64,000 bases of DNA from Negadavirga shengliensis (lineage in GTDB: Bacteria > Bacteroidota > Bacteroidia > Cytophagales > Cyclobacteriaceae), in contig NZ_JBHSJJ010000008.1 of assembly GCF_042652345.1 (NCBI RefSeq), forward strand, positions 210,127 to 274,126, in the 5' to 3' direction. Both the position numbers and the translations under genes were made by a program. How positions within the stretch are numbered: the first letter of the stretch is position 1; each line of letters starts with the position of its first letter. Of the stretch, positions 16,569-25,213 are shown one piece after another. Under the pieces are notes generated by a model. That model ran no database searches and was not told the origin of the DNA. It saw only the letters and a program-made list of their open reading frames with translations.

Positions 16569-17476
16569 GAGTTATTTGTTTTTCGTTTGATGGTTTTTTT
16601 TAATACGGATTGTTCGATGAATTCCACAATTTTTCCGGCGATATTGACACCTGTGGCTTTTTCAATTCCTTCCAATCCCGGAGAGCTGTTCACTTCCAGG
16701 ATCAGCGGACCCCTTGATGATTGCAGCATGTCCACACCCGCAATGGAGAGCCCTAAGGCTTTGGCCGCATTCAGTGCAGCCATCCTCTCATCCCGGCTGA
16801 GTTTGATGACTTCGGCTTTTCCGCCCCGGTGGAGGTTGGAGCGGAATTCTCCCTCGGCTCCTTGCCGTTTCATAGCCCCCACCACCTTGTTATTAACGAT
16901 GAACGCCCGGATATCTGCGCCTTTCGCCTCTTTGATGAATTCCTGCACGATGATTCTGGCTTTCAGTCCATGAAAAGCCTCTATCACGGATTGGCCTGCT
17001 TTTCTTGTTTCTGCCAGCACCACTCCCAGACCTTGGGTGCCTTCCAGTAACTTGATGATCAAAGGCGCACCGCCCACCATCTCAACGAGTTGCTTTTCAC
17101 CTCCTTTGGAGAAATTGGTAAAAGCCGTTTTTGGCATTCCCAGCCCTTCTCTGGAAAGAATCTGCAAGCTTCGGAGCTTATCACGGCTTCTGACTATCGC
17201 CTGGGATTCGATCGCGGAAAACACCCCCATCAATTCAAATTGCCTGACCACGGCGGTACCGTAGAAAGTTACCGAGGCACCGATTCTGGGAATGATCGCA
17301 TCTATTTCATGGAGTTTTTCCCCTTTGTAAATAATGGAAGGCCCGTTTTGTTCTATGACCAGGTCACATGCGGAATGATCCACCACCATGGCTTGATGTC
17401 CTGCCTCTTGGATGGCCTGCATCAGCCTCCTGGTAGAATAGAGGTGTTGGTTTCTGGATAATATGGCGATTTTCAT
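16565..17476 (-). CDS. rimK: RimK-type ATP-grasp ligase
   Basis: The protein begins MKIAILSRNQHLYSTRRLMQ, typical of RimK, at an ATG at 17476. An in-frame methionine at 17533 would add 19 residues overlapping the neighbouring gene and is unlikely. ATP-grasp motifs include LLEGTQGLGVVLAE, IVQEFIKEAKGADIRAFIV and the C-terminal VDMLQSSRGPLILEVNSSPG. Family members add glutamates to ribosomal protein S6 or to other peptides. The adjacent retropepsin-like gene is the usual partner (RimB). The exact substrate is inferred. Confidence 0.88.
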   Translation of the reverse strand: MKIAILSRNQHLYSTRRLMQAIQEAGHQAMVVDHSACDLVIEQNGPSIIYKGEKLHEIDAIIPRIGASVTFYGTAVVRQFELMGVFSAIESQAIVRSRDKLRSLQILSREGLGMPKTAFTNFSKGGEKQLVEMVGGAPLIIKLLEGTQGLGVVLAETRKAGQSVIEAFHGLKARIIVQEFIKEAKGADIRAFIVNNKVVGAMKRQGAEGEFRSNLHRGGKAEVIKLSRDERMAALNAAKALGLSIAGVDMLQSSRGPLILEVNSSPGLEGIEKATGVNIAGKIVEFIEQSVLKKTIKRKTNNS

Positions 17477-17489
17477 CGAAAATTGAGTG

Positions 17490-17924
17490 TTATTTGTTTT
17501 TTTGCGCCTTGGCTGTATATGATTTATCCACATCTACCAAAAACCTTCCCTTCAAAACCCTTCTTCCCAAAAGCACCGCATTTTTCATTTCGGACCTGTC
17601 GGAAAGGGTAAATCCCGCTTCGAATTCCTCACCAAAGATACTGATGGTGGTCTTGATCAAAAAGCGTTTTTCCATATGTCCGAATGAATTCTTGACTTTT
17701 TTGACCGTATAGCGGCCGGTTCTGAGTTTTTTATCTTTAAAAAACGGATGCCGGGGATCCAATATTTGAAAATAAAGCACCTTTTCTCCGTTTTCAATCA
17801 TTTCTTCTGCGTACATCGAATGGATGGCGCCGTTATAAGCGCCGGTATCCACTTTGGCGGTTATTTCCTGGATATTCCATTCTGGGAACGATATTTTTTC
17901 TTTCCTTCCAATGATCCGTTTCAT
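17490..17924 (-). CDS. RimK-associated retropepsin-like zinc protease (RimB/DUF785 type)
   Basis: The product (144 residues from the ATG at 17924, MKRIIGRKEKISFPEW) has the aspartic-protease-like signature KVDTGAYNGAIHS and GFTLSDRSEMKNAVLLGRRVL. These define the family annotated as putative ATP-dependent zinc proteases and genetically linked to rimK. It may trim or modulate the RimK product. The stop is 13 bp before the rimK start, so rimB-rimK-hemC appears to form one operon. A start at 17954 is less likely, because ATGAAAC at 17924 is the unit repeated upstream. Confidence 0.8.
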   Translation of the reverse strand: MKRIIGRKEKISFPEWNIQEITAKVDTGAYNGAIHSMYAEEMIENGEKVLYFQILDPRHPFFKDKKLRTGRYTVKKVKNSFGHMEKRFLIKTTISIFGEEFEAGFTLSDRSEMKNAVLLGRRVLKGRFLVDVDKSYTAKAQKNK

Positions 17925-18256
17925 ATGATTATAATTTTTCTCAATAGGCCACATGCTTGCGTGCCGTAATGCACTTCAGCATGCAGGCATGGAATCTCGC
18001 ATGATAGATAATCATCCCAGTTTGTGACGGTTCCGTCATGCTCGATTTCATCTGTTTATAATTGTTTTTCAATGGTCAGATGGAACCTCGCATGTTTTCC
18101 CCCCCGATAGCTATCGGGGCTATCGGGGCATCCCTCTGTGTGTCGCTTGCGTCATGTTTGGTTTCATATGATTATAATATGTTTTTCAATGGCCGCGTCG
18201 CATGATATATAATCATCCCCGTGTGTGTCGTTTTTGTCACGCCCGGTTTCATGATT
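17918..18256. repeat. Degenerate tandem repeat in the rimB 5' region
   Basis: Three units begin with GTTTCATATGATTATAAT or a close variant, at 17918, 18044 and 18161, with a truncated fourth start (GTTTCATGATT) at 18246. Each unit carries TTTTTCAATGG or a variant, then CGCATGATAnATAATCATCCC, then GTGTGTCG and a GTCATG-like end. Unit lengths are about 126, 117 and 85 bp. The leftmost unit includes the rimB start codon and the truncated copy runs into the end of the delta-prime gene. It looks like repeated duplication of the rimB leader. Confidence 0.65.
18102..18119. repeat. 18-bp perfect palindrome
   Basis: CCCCGATAGCTATCGGGG reads identically on both strands; half of it (GCTATCGGGG) is repeated directly after. 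It sits inside the middle unit of the tandem repeat, replacing the ATGATAnATAATCAT block of the other units, as if inserted there. Confidence 0.7.
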
Positions 18257-19391
18257 GAGGCTGACTTTTGAGAATTTTGGCGAGGTTAAAGGACAGGTCA
18301 AGAAACAGGATCTTTGTGTTGGCATTTCTTTCAAGGTGATAATGGGCCTCATTGAGCTTCTGGTAAATCTGCATGATTTTTTTCTCATTGAGCACATGGG
18401 TGCTGAGTTTGCCGATAAATTCCCTGTCTTCAATGCTGCTGCGCATCAGGTGCTCCGTCTGTGCCTTGTTCAAAAGGCATTCCCTCATGGTATTGATTCC
18501 CGTCAGAATCAACGTTTTCTGGACTTCCTTATTCATGTCCGCCAAAGCTTCTGATTGAGACAGGATATTGTTGATATCCACTGAGAAGCAAAGCCTAAGC
18601 CAATCCCTAAACAGGACGGTATTTCTGTCCTCCACTCCCCCGGACAAGATGTAGGCTTCTCTCATATTGCCATCTGCCAGGGGGGATATCTGCCCGGCGG
18701 CTTCTTTGCTGCACATTCCCTGAGCTACCAGATGGGACTGTATTTCCTCATCTGTAAATCCCCTGACCATGATTTTTTGTGTGCGGGACTGTATCGTCGT
18801 AAGCAGGTTTTCCGGTTGATGGGAAACCATCAGAAAGAGGGTTTTGGCAGGTGGCTCTTCCAGAATTTTGAGGATGGCATTTGCTGCAGCCACATGCATG
18901 GTTTCCGGTGCCCATATCAGCATCATCTTATATCCCCCTTCGAATGATTTCAAAGAAAGGGTTTTTATGATTTGTTTTGCGGCCCCTTTGGAAATGGCCA
19001 TCTGCTTTTCGAAACCCGAGTGAACACTCCAGTCATACAGATTGCCATAGGTCTTTCCCAAGGCAAACGAACGCCATAAAGCCAGGGTGTCTATTTGTTT
19101 TTTATTTTCCGTATCATCCTCCTTAACCAGGCTGCTCGGGATAGGGAAGGAAAAATTCACATCAGGATGGACCAGCTTTTCCATTTTCTGACAGGAACTA
19201 CAGCTACCGCAGGCATCGTTTTCCCCTTTTTGCTCACAGTTGATGTAGGTGGCCAACGCCAGCGCCAGCGCCAGGTTCGCACTGCCTTCCCTGCCATGAA
19301 ACAACAGGGCATGGGCCAGATGATCTTTTTGTATGGCATGGACCAGCTTTTCTTTGGTTTCCTGCAAGCCCGGTATGGATGAAAACAGCAT
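18249..19391 (-). CDS. holB: DNA polymerase III delta-prime subunit
   Basis: The protein (380 residues from the ATG at 19391, MLFSSIPGLQETKEKLVHAI) is a clamp-loader AAA+ subunit. It has a P-loop position with a non-catalytic GREGSAN, a zinc-ribbon insertion CEQKGENDACGSCSSC, MHVAAANAILKILEEPPAKT and SRTQKI. Delta-prime does not hydrolyse ATP, consistent with the degenerate P-loop. Upstream in-frame codons to 19622 overlap the GlmU-like gene and look non-coding. The start lies inside that neighbour's 3' spacer, 16 bp past its stop. Confidence 0.88.
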   Translation of the reverse strand: MLFSSIPGLQETKEKLVHAIQKDHLAHALLFHGREGSANLALALALATYINCEQKGENDACGSCSSCQKMEKLVHPDVNFSFPIPSSLVKEDDTENKKQIDTLALWRSFALGKTYGNLYDWSVHSGFEKQMAISKGAAKQIIKTLSLKSFEGGYKMMLIWAPETMHVAAANAILKILEEPPAKTLFLMVSHQPENLLTTIQSRTQKIMVRGFTDEEIQSHLVAQGMCSKEAAGQISPLADGNMREAYILSGGVEDRNTVLFRDWLRLCFSVDINNILSQSEALADMNKEVQKTLILTGINTMRECLLNKAQTEHLMRSSIEDREFIGKLSTHVLNEKKIMQIYQKLNEAHYHLERNANTKILFLDLSFNLAKILKSQPQS

Positions 19392-19407
19392 TTTTTGGTA
19401 ACCTTTG

Positions 19408-20604
19408 TTAAAATTCTTTATCCCAGATTCTGTAAGGTCTCGTGATTTCGAAAATCTTTTGTAAAATGGACCTGTCCGTTTCGTCAAAGACTTTTCCTTT
19501 GAACTCCATGGCCTTGCTGGCCGTCTCTTCAAATTCCCTAAGCTTAAAGGTGCTGAATCCTGCCGCCCCTCCCCAGGCAAATGAAGATACAAATTTGCGG
19601 GGGAAGCCTTCGCCAAACACATTGGCCCCGACTCCCACTACTGTACCGGTATTGAGGATGGTTCCTATGCCAAATTTAGCATGATCACCTACTATCGAAC
19701 CACAAAACTGAAGCCCGGTATCCGAAAAACCTCCCTTTGTGTAATCCCATACTTTCACCGGTCTGTGGTTGTTTTTCAAGTTGGAAGTCACCGTGTTGGC
19801 GCCGAAATTGCACCATTCACCGACCACACTGTTTCCCATATAACCATCGTGGGATTTATTGCTGAAGCCGAAGAAAACGGAATTGGATACCTCACCGCCA
19901 ACTTTGCACCCTGGGCCTACCGTAATATCTCCCCTCATCTTGGCCCCCATACTGATAGAAGAACCTTCACACAGCGCAAATGGTCCCCGGATCACCGAGC
20001 CCTCCATGATCTCCGTGTTCTTCTCGATGTATATAGGCCCGTTTTCGGCATTTAATATGGCTGCTTTTATTTTGGCGCCTTTTTCTATGAAGATATCCCG
20101 TTCATTGTACATGTGGGTATAAGGGTCCTCCGTCCCCCATGATACCCGTCTTTTGGTGAGCAGGTCATAGTCTTTCCTTATTTCACTGCCGTTGTATTGG
20201 AAAATATGCCAGCTTTTTGTCACCAGAGTAGCTTGATCCAACAGGGTAACTGTTTTTTGCGGAATATGGGTGGTTTTCAGATACGAGGGGTCATCAAGGT
20301 AAGTCGCCAGCAGGGTATCATTGTGCCAAAGGGACCCATTTTTTTCCAATTGGGAAATGGCCCGCAATACCGCCTCATCCGGGCAAAGCGCACCATTGAT
20401 ATACAGTGAAGGGCCTGTTCTGGCAGAAAACTTCGCGCCCAAATATTCCTGAGTGTGAAAACCGACGGGGCTTTGCAGATGCTTCTCCCATTTTTCACTG
20501 ATTTTTAGTATCCCGACCCGGATATCAGCCACAGGCCTTGTAAAAGTCAAGGGCAACAGGTTGCCTCTTATTTTAGGATCATCAAACAGAATAACGTTAT
20601 CCAT
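19408..20604 (-). CDS. GlmU-like sugar nucleotidyltransferase family protein
   Basis: The 398-residue protein belongs to the Bacteroidota 'GlmU family / putative sugar nucleotidyltransferase' group. The N-terminal half starts MDNVILFDDPKIRGNLLPLT and lacks the usual LAAGxGTRM pyrophosphorylase loop. The C-terminal half has left-handed beta-helix hexapeptides (IYIEKNTEIMEGSVIRGPF, VGPGCKVGGEVSNSVFFG, AKFGIGTILNTGTVVGVGAN). It may make or modify a nucleotide-sugar; activity is uncertain. It lies between rpmE2 and holB on the same strand. Confidence 0.8.
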   Translation of the reverse strand: MDNVILFDDPKIRGNLLPLTFTRPVADIRVGILKISEKWEKHLQSPVGFHTQEYLGAKFSARTGPSLYINGALCPDEAVLRAISQLEKNGSLWHNDTLLATYLDDPSYLKTTHIPQKTVTLLDQATLVTKSWHIFQYNGSEIRKDYDLLTKRRVSWGTEDPYTHMYNERDIFIEKGAKIKAAILNAENGPIYIEKNTEIMEGSVIRGPFALCEGSSISMGAKMRGDITVGPGCKVGGEVSNSVFFGFSNKSHDGYMGNSVVGEWCNFGANTVTSNLKNNHRPVKVWDYTKGGFSDTGLQFCGSIVGDHAKFGIGTILNTGTVVGVGANVFGEGFPRKFVSSFAWGGAAGFSTFKLREFEETASKAMEFKGKVFDETDRSILQKIFEITRPYRIWDKEF

Positions 20605-20621
20605 GGCACAAAAATAAAAAA

Positions 20622-20649
20622 GTCTACCGGAAATAAACTTTCGGTAGAC
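20622..20649 (-). terminator. Intrinsic terminator downstream of rpmE2
   Basis: On the minus strand an 8-bp stem (GTCTACCG / CGGTAGAC) with a 12-base loop is followed by TTTTTTATTTTTG. It lies between rpmE2 and the GlmU-like gene. Confidence 0.7.
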
Positions 20650-20676
20650 CTAATCTCTGTCAGAAAAGGAAAAATC

Positions 20677-20922
20677 TTATTTTTTCTTATATCTTCTGTT
20701 GAATTTCTCAACCCTACCCGCAGTGTCCAGAAGCATTTTCTTACCGGTATAGAATGGGTGAGAAGCAGAACTAACCTCAACCTTCACCAAAGGATAATCT
20801 TTTCCATCCTCCCAAGTGATGCTGTCACTGGTTTCTATGGTGGATTTGGTTATGAATTTATAATCGCTGGAAGTGTCATAGAATACCACTTCTCTGTAAT
20901 TAGGATGAATGTCTTTTTTCAT
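20677..20922 (-). CDS. rpmE2: Ribosomal protein L31 type B
   Basis: The 81-residue protein (MKKDIHPNYREVVFYDTSS) is type B L31, the form without the CxxC zinc motif, ending HPFYTGKKMLLDTAGRVEKF. An upstream in-frame methionine (20964) falls inside the -7 promoter element, so the ATG at 20922 is the real start. Many bacteria use the B form under zinc limitation; here no type A copy is in the window. Confidence 0.96.
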   Translation of the reverse strand: MKKDIHPNYREVVFYDTSSDYKFITKSTIETSDSITWEDGKDYPLVKVEVSSASHPFYTGKKMLLDTAGRVEKFNRRYKKK

Positions 20923-20961
20923 TGTATTGCCTGTTATTTTCTCCCATTTCAAATTGAGGCA

Positions 20962-20993
20962 CAAATTTACCCCTTTTTATCATTCCCTCCAAA
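20962..20993 (-). promoter_or_regulatory. Bacteroidota-type promoter of rpmE2
   Basis: On the minus strand, TTTG (complement of 20990-20993) lies 20 bp upstream of TAAATTTG (complement of 20962-20969). This matches the -33 TTTG / -7 TAnnTTTG architecture with typical spacing. Transcription would begin about 30 bases before the rpmE2 ATG. Confidence 0.6.
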
Positions 20994-21023
20994 ACTTTGC
21001 GTTCTAAATGTGAATAACTTGAG

Positions 21024-21031
21024 TAACTTTG
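21024..21031 (+). promoter_or_regulatory. Candidate -7 element for the Wzi-like gene
   Basis: TAACTTTG fits TAnnTTTG, about 104 bp before the start of the barrel gene. A TTTG at 20996-20999 is 24 bp upstream, slightly long for the -33 box. Confidence 0.4.
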
Positions 21032-21134
21032 CCCTCTTTATCGATAGAATGGTCCTCATTGGCCATAAACATCATCGAAAAAGACTATATTGGCCGCTGT
21101 ATTTTCAAATAACTTGTCAAAAATTTCTTGAAGC

Positions 21135-22805
21135 ATGAGGTTATTTTTTGTGCTGGGCTTAGTCATTTTAACGGGGATGGTCCACGTTCGGGCACAGAGT
21201 GCATATATCCCCTATAACAGGGATTATTATCATCTTATTGATCGTTATGAGATCCTCAATGGAAGCTTCTCGGGAACCTTTCATACGGGGACCAAGCCTT
21301 ATAGAAGAGATCAGTTAGCGGATTTTTTGAAGAATTTTGAGGAAAACCTATTTATGGAGAGCCGGTCGGACCTTTTTAATCTCCGGTACCTCCGCCAGGA
21401 CAGCTGGGAATTTCATGAAGAAGAGGCCCCGGTTGCAAAAAAAAGCTTGGGAAAGAACTTTTACAAAACCCCGTCAGATTTTTTTTATTACCGGGACAGC
21501 GTTTTTGATGTGCATGTAAACCCCGTAATTTATTTCCAGGGAGGTGTCGAGACTGGAAGGGATTGGAGGTTTAGAAATACAAGAGGGGTAGAAGTCAGGG
21601 GCAGCATTGACAGAAAGGTCGGCTTCTATACTTTTCTGACATCCACGGATCTGGTATACCCCGGCTGGGTCAGGGAGTACGCGGTCTACAATGGCGCTGT
21701 GCCGGGAGAGGGTTTTTGGAAGCGCTACGGCAACGAGGGATACAGTTATTTTTCAGCCATGGCCTATGTGGACTTTCAGGCGACCAGGCACATCCATGTA
21801 CAGATGGGGCAGGACCGGAACTTTATCGGCGAAGGGTACAGGTCATTGATTCTATCTGATTTCTCCAATCCCTACATGTTTCTGAAAGTCAACACCAAAG
21901 TATGGAAACTTGATTTCACCAACCTCTGGGCCCAGATGAATGCGGACATTATTTATGAGAGGGGTTTTCCCACCGATGGCAGGTATCCCCAAAAATGGTT
22001 TTCCCTTCACAGACTGGGCATGAATCTCGGCAAAAGATTGAATATAGGCCTGTTTGAATCCGTAATGGCCAACCGGTTGGACTGGAATTATTTGAACCCT
22101 TTGATTTTCTATCGATGGGTAGAACACCAGTTGGGGACCCCGGATAAGGTCATGATGGGTGCGGATTTAAAATGGAACCTGGCCAGGAATATGCAGGTGT
22201 ACGGTCAGTTTGTTTTGGACGAATTCGTTTTTGATGAGTTTTTCAGGATAACCGGCCGCGGGTCGAGGAGAAACAAGCATGGCGTTCAATTGGGGTATAA
22301 ATACATAAATGTGGCAGGGATCAACAATCTTGATTGGCAGCTGGAGTATAACCAGGTCAGGCCCTTTACCTATCAGGAAAAATTTGAATATCAATCGTTC
22401 AGCAATTACAGGACCCCTCTGACTCATCCACTTGGAGCGAATTTCAGGGAAGCAGTGACCATCATCCGCTACCAGCCCATTCCCAGGCTGAGTTTTCAGG
22501 GAACCTTTATGTATCAATATTTCGGCACGGACCCTTCCCAGGAGGACAATTATGGAGGCGATGTTCTCAAAAACAGGCTGGATAACAGCACAGCACTTTT
22601 CGGGAATTATATAGGTCAGGGGGATAAAAACCACGTTGCCATGGGTTCTGTACGCTCCAGTTATATGCTGAAGCACAATCTTTTTTTAGAATTTTCCCAG
22701 GCCATCCGGGCGCTAAAAAGGCCGGCGGAGGATGGGATGGAAACCACTGGGTTTGGTCAGGTGTCTTTGCGGCTCAACATGGCCAGGTTTGATCACCATT
22801 TTTAA
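21135..22805 (+). CDS. Outer-membrane beta-barrel protein, Wzi-like
   Basis: The 556-residue protein has a signal peptide (about 1-20, GMVHVRAQS). The rest alternates short amphipathic strands with aromatic ends, ending in F as outer-membrane barrels do (LRLNMARFDHHF). Conserved blocks such as VQMGQDRNFIGEGYRSLILSDFS, NRLDWNYLNPLIFYRWVEHQ and GSVRSSYMLKHNLFLEF resemble the capsule-assembly Wzi family (PF14052) of Bacteroidota. Wzi anchors capsule at the cell surface, but these homologues are widespread and poorly characterised. The exopolysaccharide locus is about 15 kb away. Confidence 0.75.
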   Translation: MRLFFVLGLVILTGMVHVRAQSAYIPYNRDYYHLIDRYEILNGSFSGTFHTGTKPYRRDQLADFLKNFEENLFMESRSDLFNLRYLRQDSWEFHEEEAPVAKKSLGKNFYKTPSDFFYYRDSVFDVHVNPVIYFQGGVETGRDWRFRNTRGVEVRGSIDRKVGFYTFLTSTDLVYPGWVREYAVYNGAVPGEGFWKRYGNEGYSYFSAMAYVDFQATRHIHVQMGQDRNFIGEGYRSLILSDFSNPYMFLKVNTKVWKLDFTNLWAQMNADIIYERGFPTDGRYPQKWFSLHRLGMNLGKRLNIGLFESVMANRLDWNYLNPLIFYRWVEHQLGTPDKVMMGADLKWNLARNMQVYGQFVLDEFVFDEFFRITGRGSRRNKHGVQLGYKYINVAGINNLDWQLEYNQVRPFTYQEKFEYQSFSNYRTPLTHPLGANFREAVTIIRYQPIPRLSFQGTFMYQYFGTDPSQEDNYGGDVLKNRLDNSTALFGNYIGQGDKNHVAMGSVRSSYMLKHNLFLEFSQAIRALKRPAEDGMETTGFGQVSLRLNMARFDHHF

Positions 22806-22909
22806 GGGATTGAAGATGGCTTTCGTTACATTATGCATAAGTAAGGATAGGTGCGGATGGGGATAGCCATAAAAAGTCATAAATTGCGGCTTGATTCTGA
22901 AGCTTTCTT

Positions 22910-24742
22910 ATGGAAACTTATTTAAGGATACTTTCCTACGCCAGACCTTACAGAAGGTATTTCCCGTTTTATGTGGTATACGCGTTGTTGTCGATCATTT
23001 TCGGCTTGTTGAATTTCACCTTGCTCAAACCGCTTTTTGACGTGATCTTTGAACAAGTGGGGCCTGGGGAGCTTGAGCAGTACAGCCAGAAACCTGAGTT
23101 TTCCCTTTCCATACAATATTTCCTCCACCTTTTTAACCATTATTTTCTCCAGGTGGCCGCTCTTTATGGGAAATTCGGAACGCTGGTATATGTCTGCTCC
23201 ATCATTGTGGTGTCCGTCTTTCTTTCCAACCTATTTGCCTATTTATCCGGCGTGGTTTTGGCAAAGGTCCGGGCAGACATTATTAAAGGGATGCGGATGA
23301 ACATTTTTGACACGGTGTCAAACATGCACATGGGTTATTTTTCCGATGAGCGGAAAGGCGATCTGATATCAAAAATGACCAACGATATCCAAGAGGTGGA
23401 AAACAGCATAGTCCAATCTTTGAGGGTGGTTTTCAAAGAGCCGGTAACGGTTATCCTTTATTTTTCCGTTTTGTTTTTCATGTCGGTCAAACTTACGGTG
23501 TTTACGATCCTACTTATTCCCGTCTCCGGTGCCATCATCGGGTACGTCACTAAGCGCCTGAGGAAAACAGCGGTACAAAGCCAGGAATCATTAGGTAGAA
23601 TCGTGAATATCCTTGATGAAACCATTTCCGGGATGCGGGTGATAAAAGCCTTTGGGGCAAAAGAGTATATTAAGGATAAATTTGATCAGGAAACGGGCTA
23701 CTATGCCGCGGTAAACATCTCCATGGCCAGAAAGAATGAGTTGGCCTCCCCGATCAGCCAGTTTTTGGGGGTGTCAGTGGTAGCCGGAATACTGCTTTAT
23801 GGGGGGTATTTGGTACTGAACAACGAATCGGCATTAAGTGCAAGTGAATTTATCGCCTATATCATTCTTTTTACCCAGGTATTGAATCCCGCTAAGGAAA
23901 TTTCACGGGCGCTGAGCAGCATACAACGTGGCCTGGCTTCGGCCGAGAGGATATTTGCCGTGGCGGACTCAAAACCCAAAATAGTGTCTTCTCCCCAGGC
24001 GAAATCACTGAAGTCCTTTGAAAAATCCATCACTTTTGATCAGGTAGGTTTTGCTTACCAGGATAAAACGGTATTAAAAGGCATAAACTTTGTGTTGGAA
24101 AAGGGCAGGACCATTGCATTGGTCGGTCCCTCGGGCGGAGGTAAATCAACCATTGTGGACCTGGTCCCGCGTTTTTATGATCCCAATACGGGAAGTGTAA
24201 AGATAGATGGCGTGGATATAAAGGAATACAGACTGGATGACCTAAGGAAGTTGATGGGAATTGTAACACAAGAGTCTATTTTGTTCAATGACACGGTATT
24301 CAACAACATCGCTTTTGGCATGCCGGAAGCCTCGGAGGAAAGCGTTGTGGCTGCCGCGAAGGTGGCCAATGCGCATGAATTTATCATGGAGTTGGAAAAT
24401 GGCTACCACACCAATATAGGCGAGCGGGGGACCAAGCTTTCGGGAGGGCAGCGGCAGCGGCTGAGCATAGCCCGGGCGGTTTTGAAGAATCCCGCCATCC
24501 TGATATTGGATGAGGCTACGTCTGCCCTTGATTCTGCCTCGGAGCGACTGGTTCAGGAGGCGCTGGGCAAGCTGATGGCCAACCGGACATCCCTGGTAAT
24601 AGCCCACAGGTTGAGCACCATACAGCATGCCGATGAAATCCTTGTAATCGATGGCGGAAAAATCGTGGAAAGGGGTAATCATCATGAGTTGATGGACAAA
24701 AACGGATTGTATAAGAAACTTTCCCTAATCCAGTCTTTTTAG
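22910..24742 (+). CDS. MsbA-type ABC exporter (fused membrane and ATPase domains)
   Basis: The 610-residue half-transporter has six transmembrane helices in the first 330 residues and a C-terminal ATPase. The ATPase has Walker A GPSGGGKST, a Q-loop at VTQESILFND, the signature LSGGQRQRLSIARA, Walker B ILILDEATSALD and the switch histidine IAHRLST. It resembles MsbA lipid A flippases and works as a homodimer or heterodimer. A second exporter of the same kind lies at 31485. Which of them moves lipid A cannot be decided here. Confidence 0.9.
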   Translation: METYLRILSYARPYRRYFPFYVVYALLSIIFGLLNFTLLKPLFDVIFEQVGPGELEQYSQKPEFSLSIQYFLHLFNHYFLQVAALYGKFGTLVYVCSIIVVSVFLSNLFAYLSGVVLAKVRADIIKGMRMNIFDTVSNMHMGYFSDERKGDLISKMTNDIQEVENSIVQSLRVVFKEPVTVILYFSVLFFMSVKLTVFTILLIPVSGAIIGYVTKRLRKTAVQSQESLGRIVNILDETISGMRVIKAFGAKEYIKDKFDQETGYYAAVNISMARKNELASPISQFLGVSVVAGILLYGGYLVLNNESALSASEFIAYIILFTQVLNPAKEISRALSSIQRGLASAERIFAVADSKPKIVSSPQAKSLKSFEKSITFDQVGFAYQDKTVLKGINFVLEKGRTIALVGPSGGGKSTIVDLVPRFYDPNTGSVKIDGVDIKEYRLDDLRKLMGIVTQESILFNDTVFNNIAFGMPEASEESVVAAAKVANAHEFIMELENGYHTNIGERGTKLSGGQRQRLSIARAVLKNPAILILDEATSALDSASERLVQEALGKLMANRTSLVIAHRLSTIQHADEILVIDGGKIVERGNHHELMDKNGLYKKLSLIQSF

Positions 24743-24772
24743 TATATTTAGGAGAGCTAAACCCTGATAGAT

Positions 24773-25126
24773 ATGAAAAAGTTGAACAATATATTCCAGC
24801 TATTAACGGCCTTGTTTTTTGGTGTAGGGTTGGTTTATTTCCTCACTTATGAAAGAATGTGGGGAGGGTACCCGGAGTCGGCCCATGTGGTGACCTGGTT
24901 GCTGGTCGGTTTGGTGATATTTTTGGCGGCTTGGGGTTTGAGTATGTGGTATATGAGTAATTTGAGTAAAAAAATCAAACAACTCGAGTTGGATAAGAAA
25001 GAACTGAAGGCCATGGTGTTTGATTTGGAGCGAGGCGTAAAAATGGGGCAGATAGATAAAAAAATAGAAACCCCGCCGGATGACAAAGAGTCTTCATCCA
25101 TCAAACCCAGGGAAAATTTTAAATAA
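24773..25126 (+). CDS. Small membrane protein of unknown function
   Basis: The 117-residue protein has two hydrophobic helices (about 9-27 and 40-62, LLVGLVIFLAAWGLSMWYMS). A lysine/glutamate-rich coiled-coil-like segment follows (NLSKKIKQLELDKKELKAMV), then a polar tail. No family is recognised. It starts 30 bp after the ABC exporter and is probably co-transcribed with it, so it may be an accessory or a cytoplasm-facing adaptor. Confidence 0.6.
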   Translation: MKKLNNIFQLLTALFFGVGLVYFLTYERMWGGYPESAHVVTWLLVGLVIFLAAWGLSMWYMSNLSKKIKQLELDKKELKAMVFDLERGVKMGQIDKKIETPPDDKESSSIKPRENFK

Positions 25127-25213
25127 TGTTTGGAAATCGGTGAAGGCTTGACCAAATATTATGTATATTCAACATTGTTTTAATGCTATATTGTTTGATT
25201 TAAAATTTTAGTA

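Noticed and set aside
18164..18433. Minus-strand frame running from the holB 3' end into the rimB leader repeats
   Set aside because: It lies in another frame of the delta-prime gene and then in the tandem repeat; no domain is visible.
19392..19622. Upstream extension of the delta-prime gene
   Set aside because: The extra residues overlap the GlmU-like coding region and do not resemble the family.
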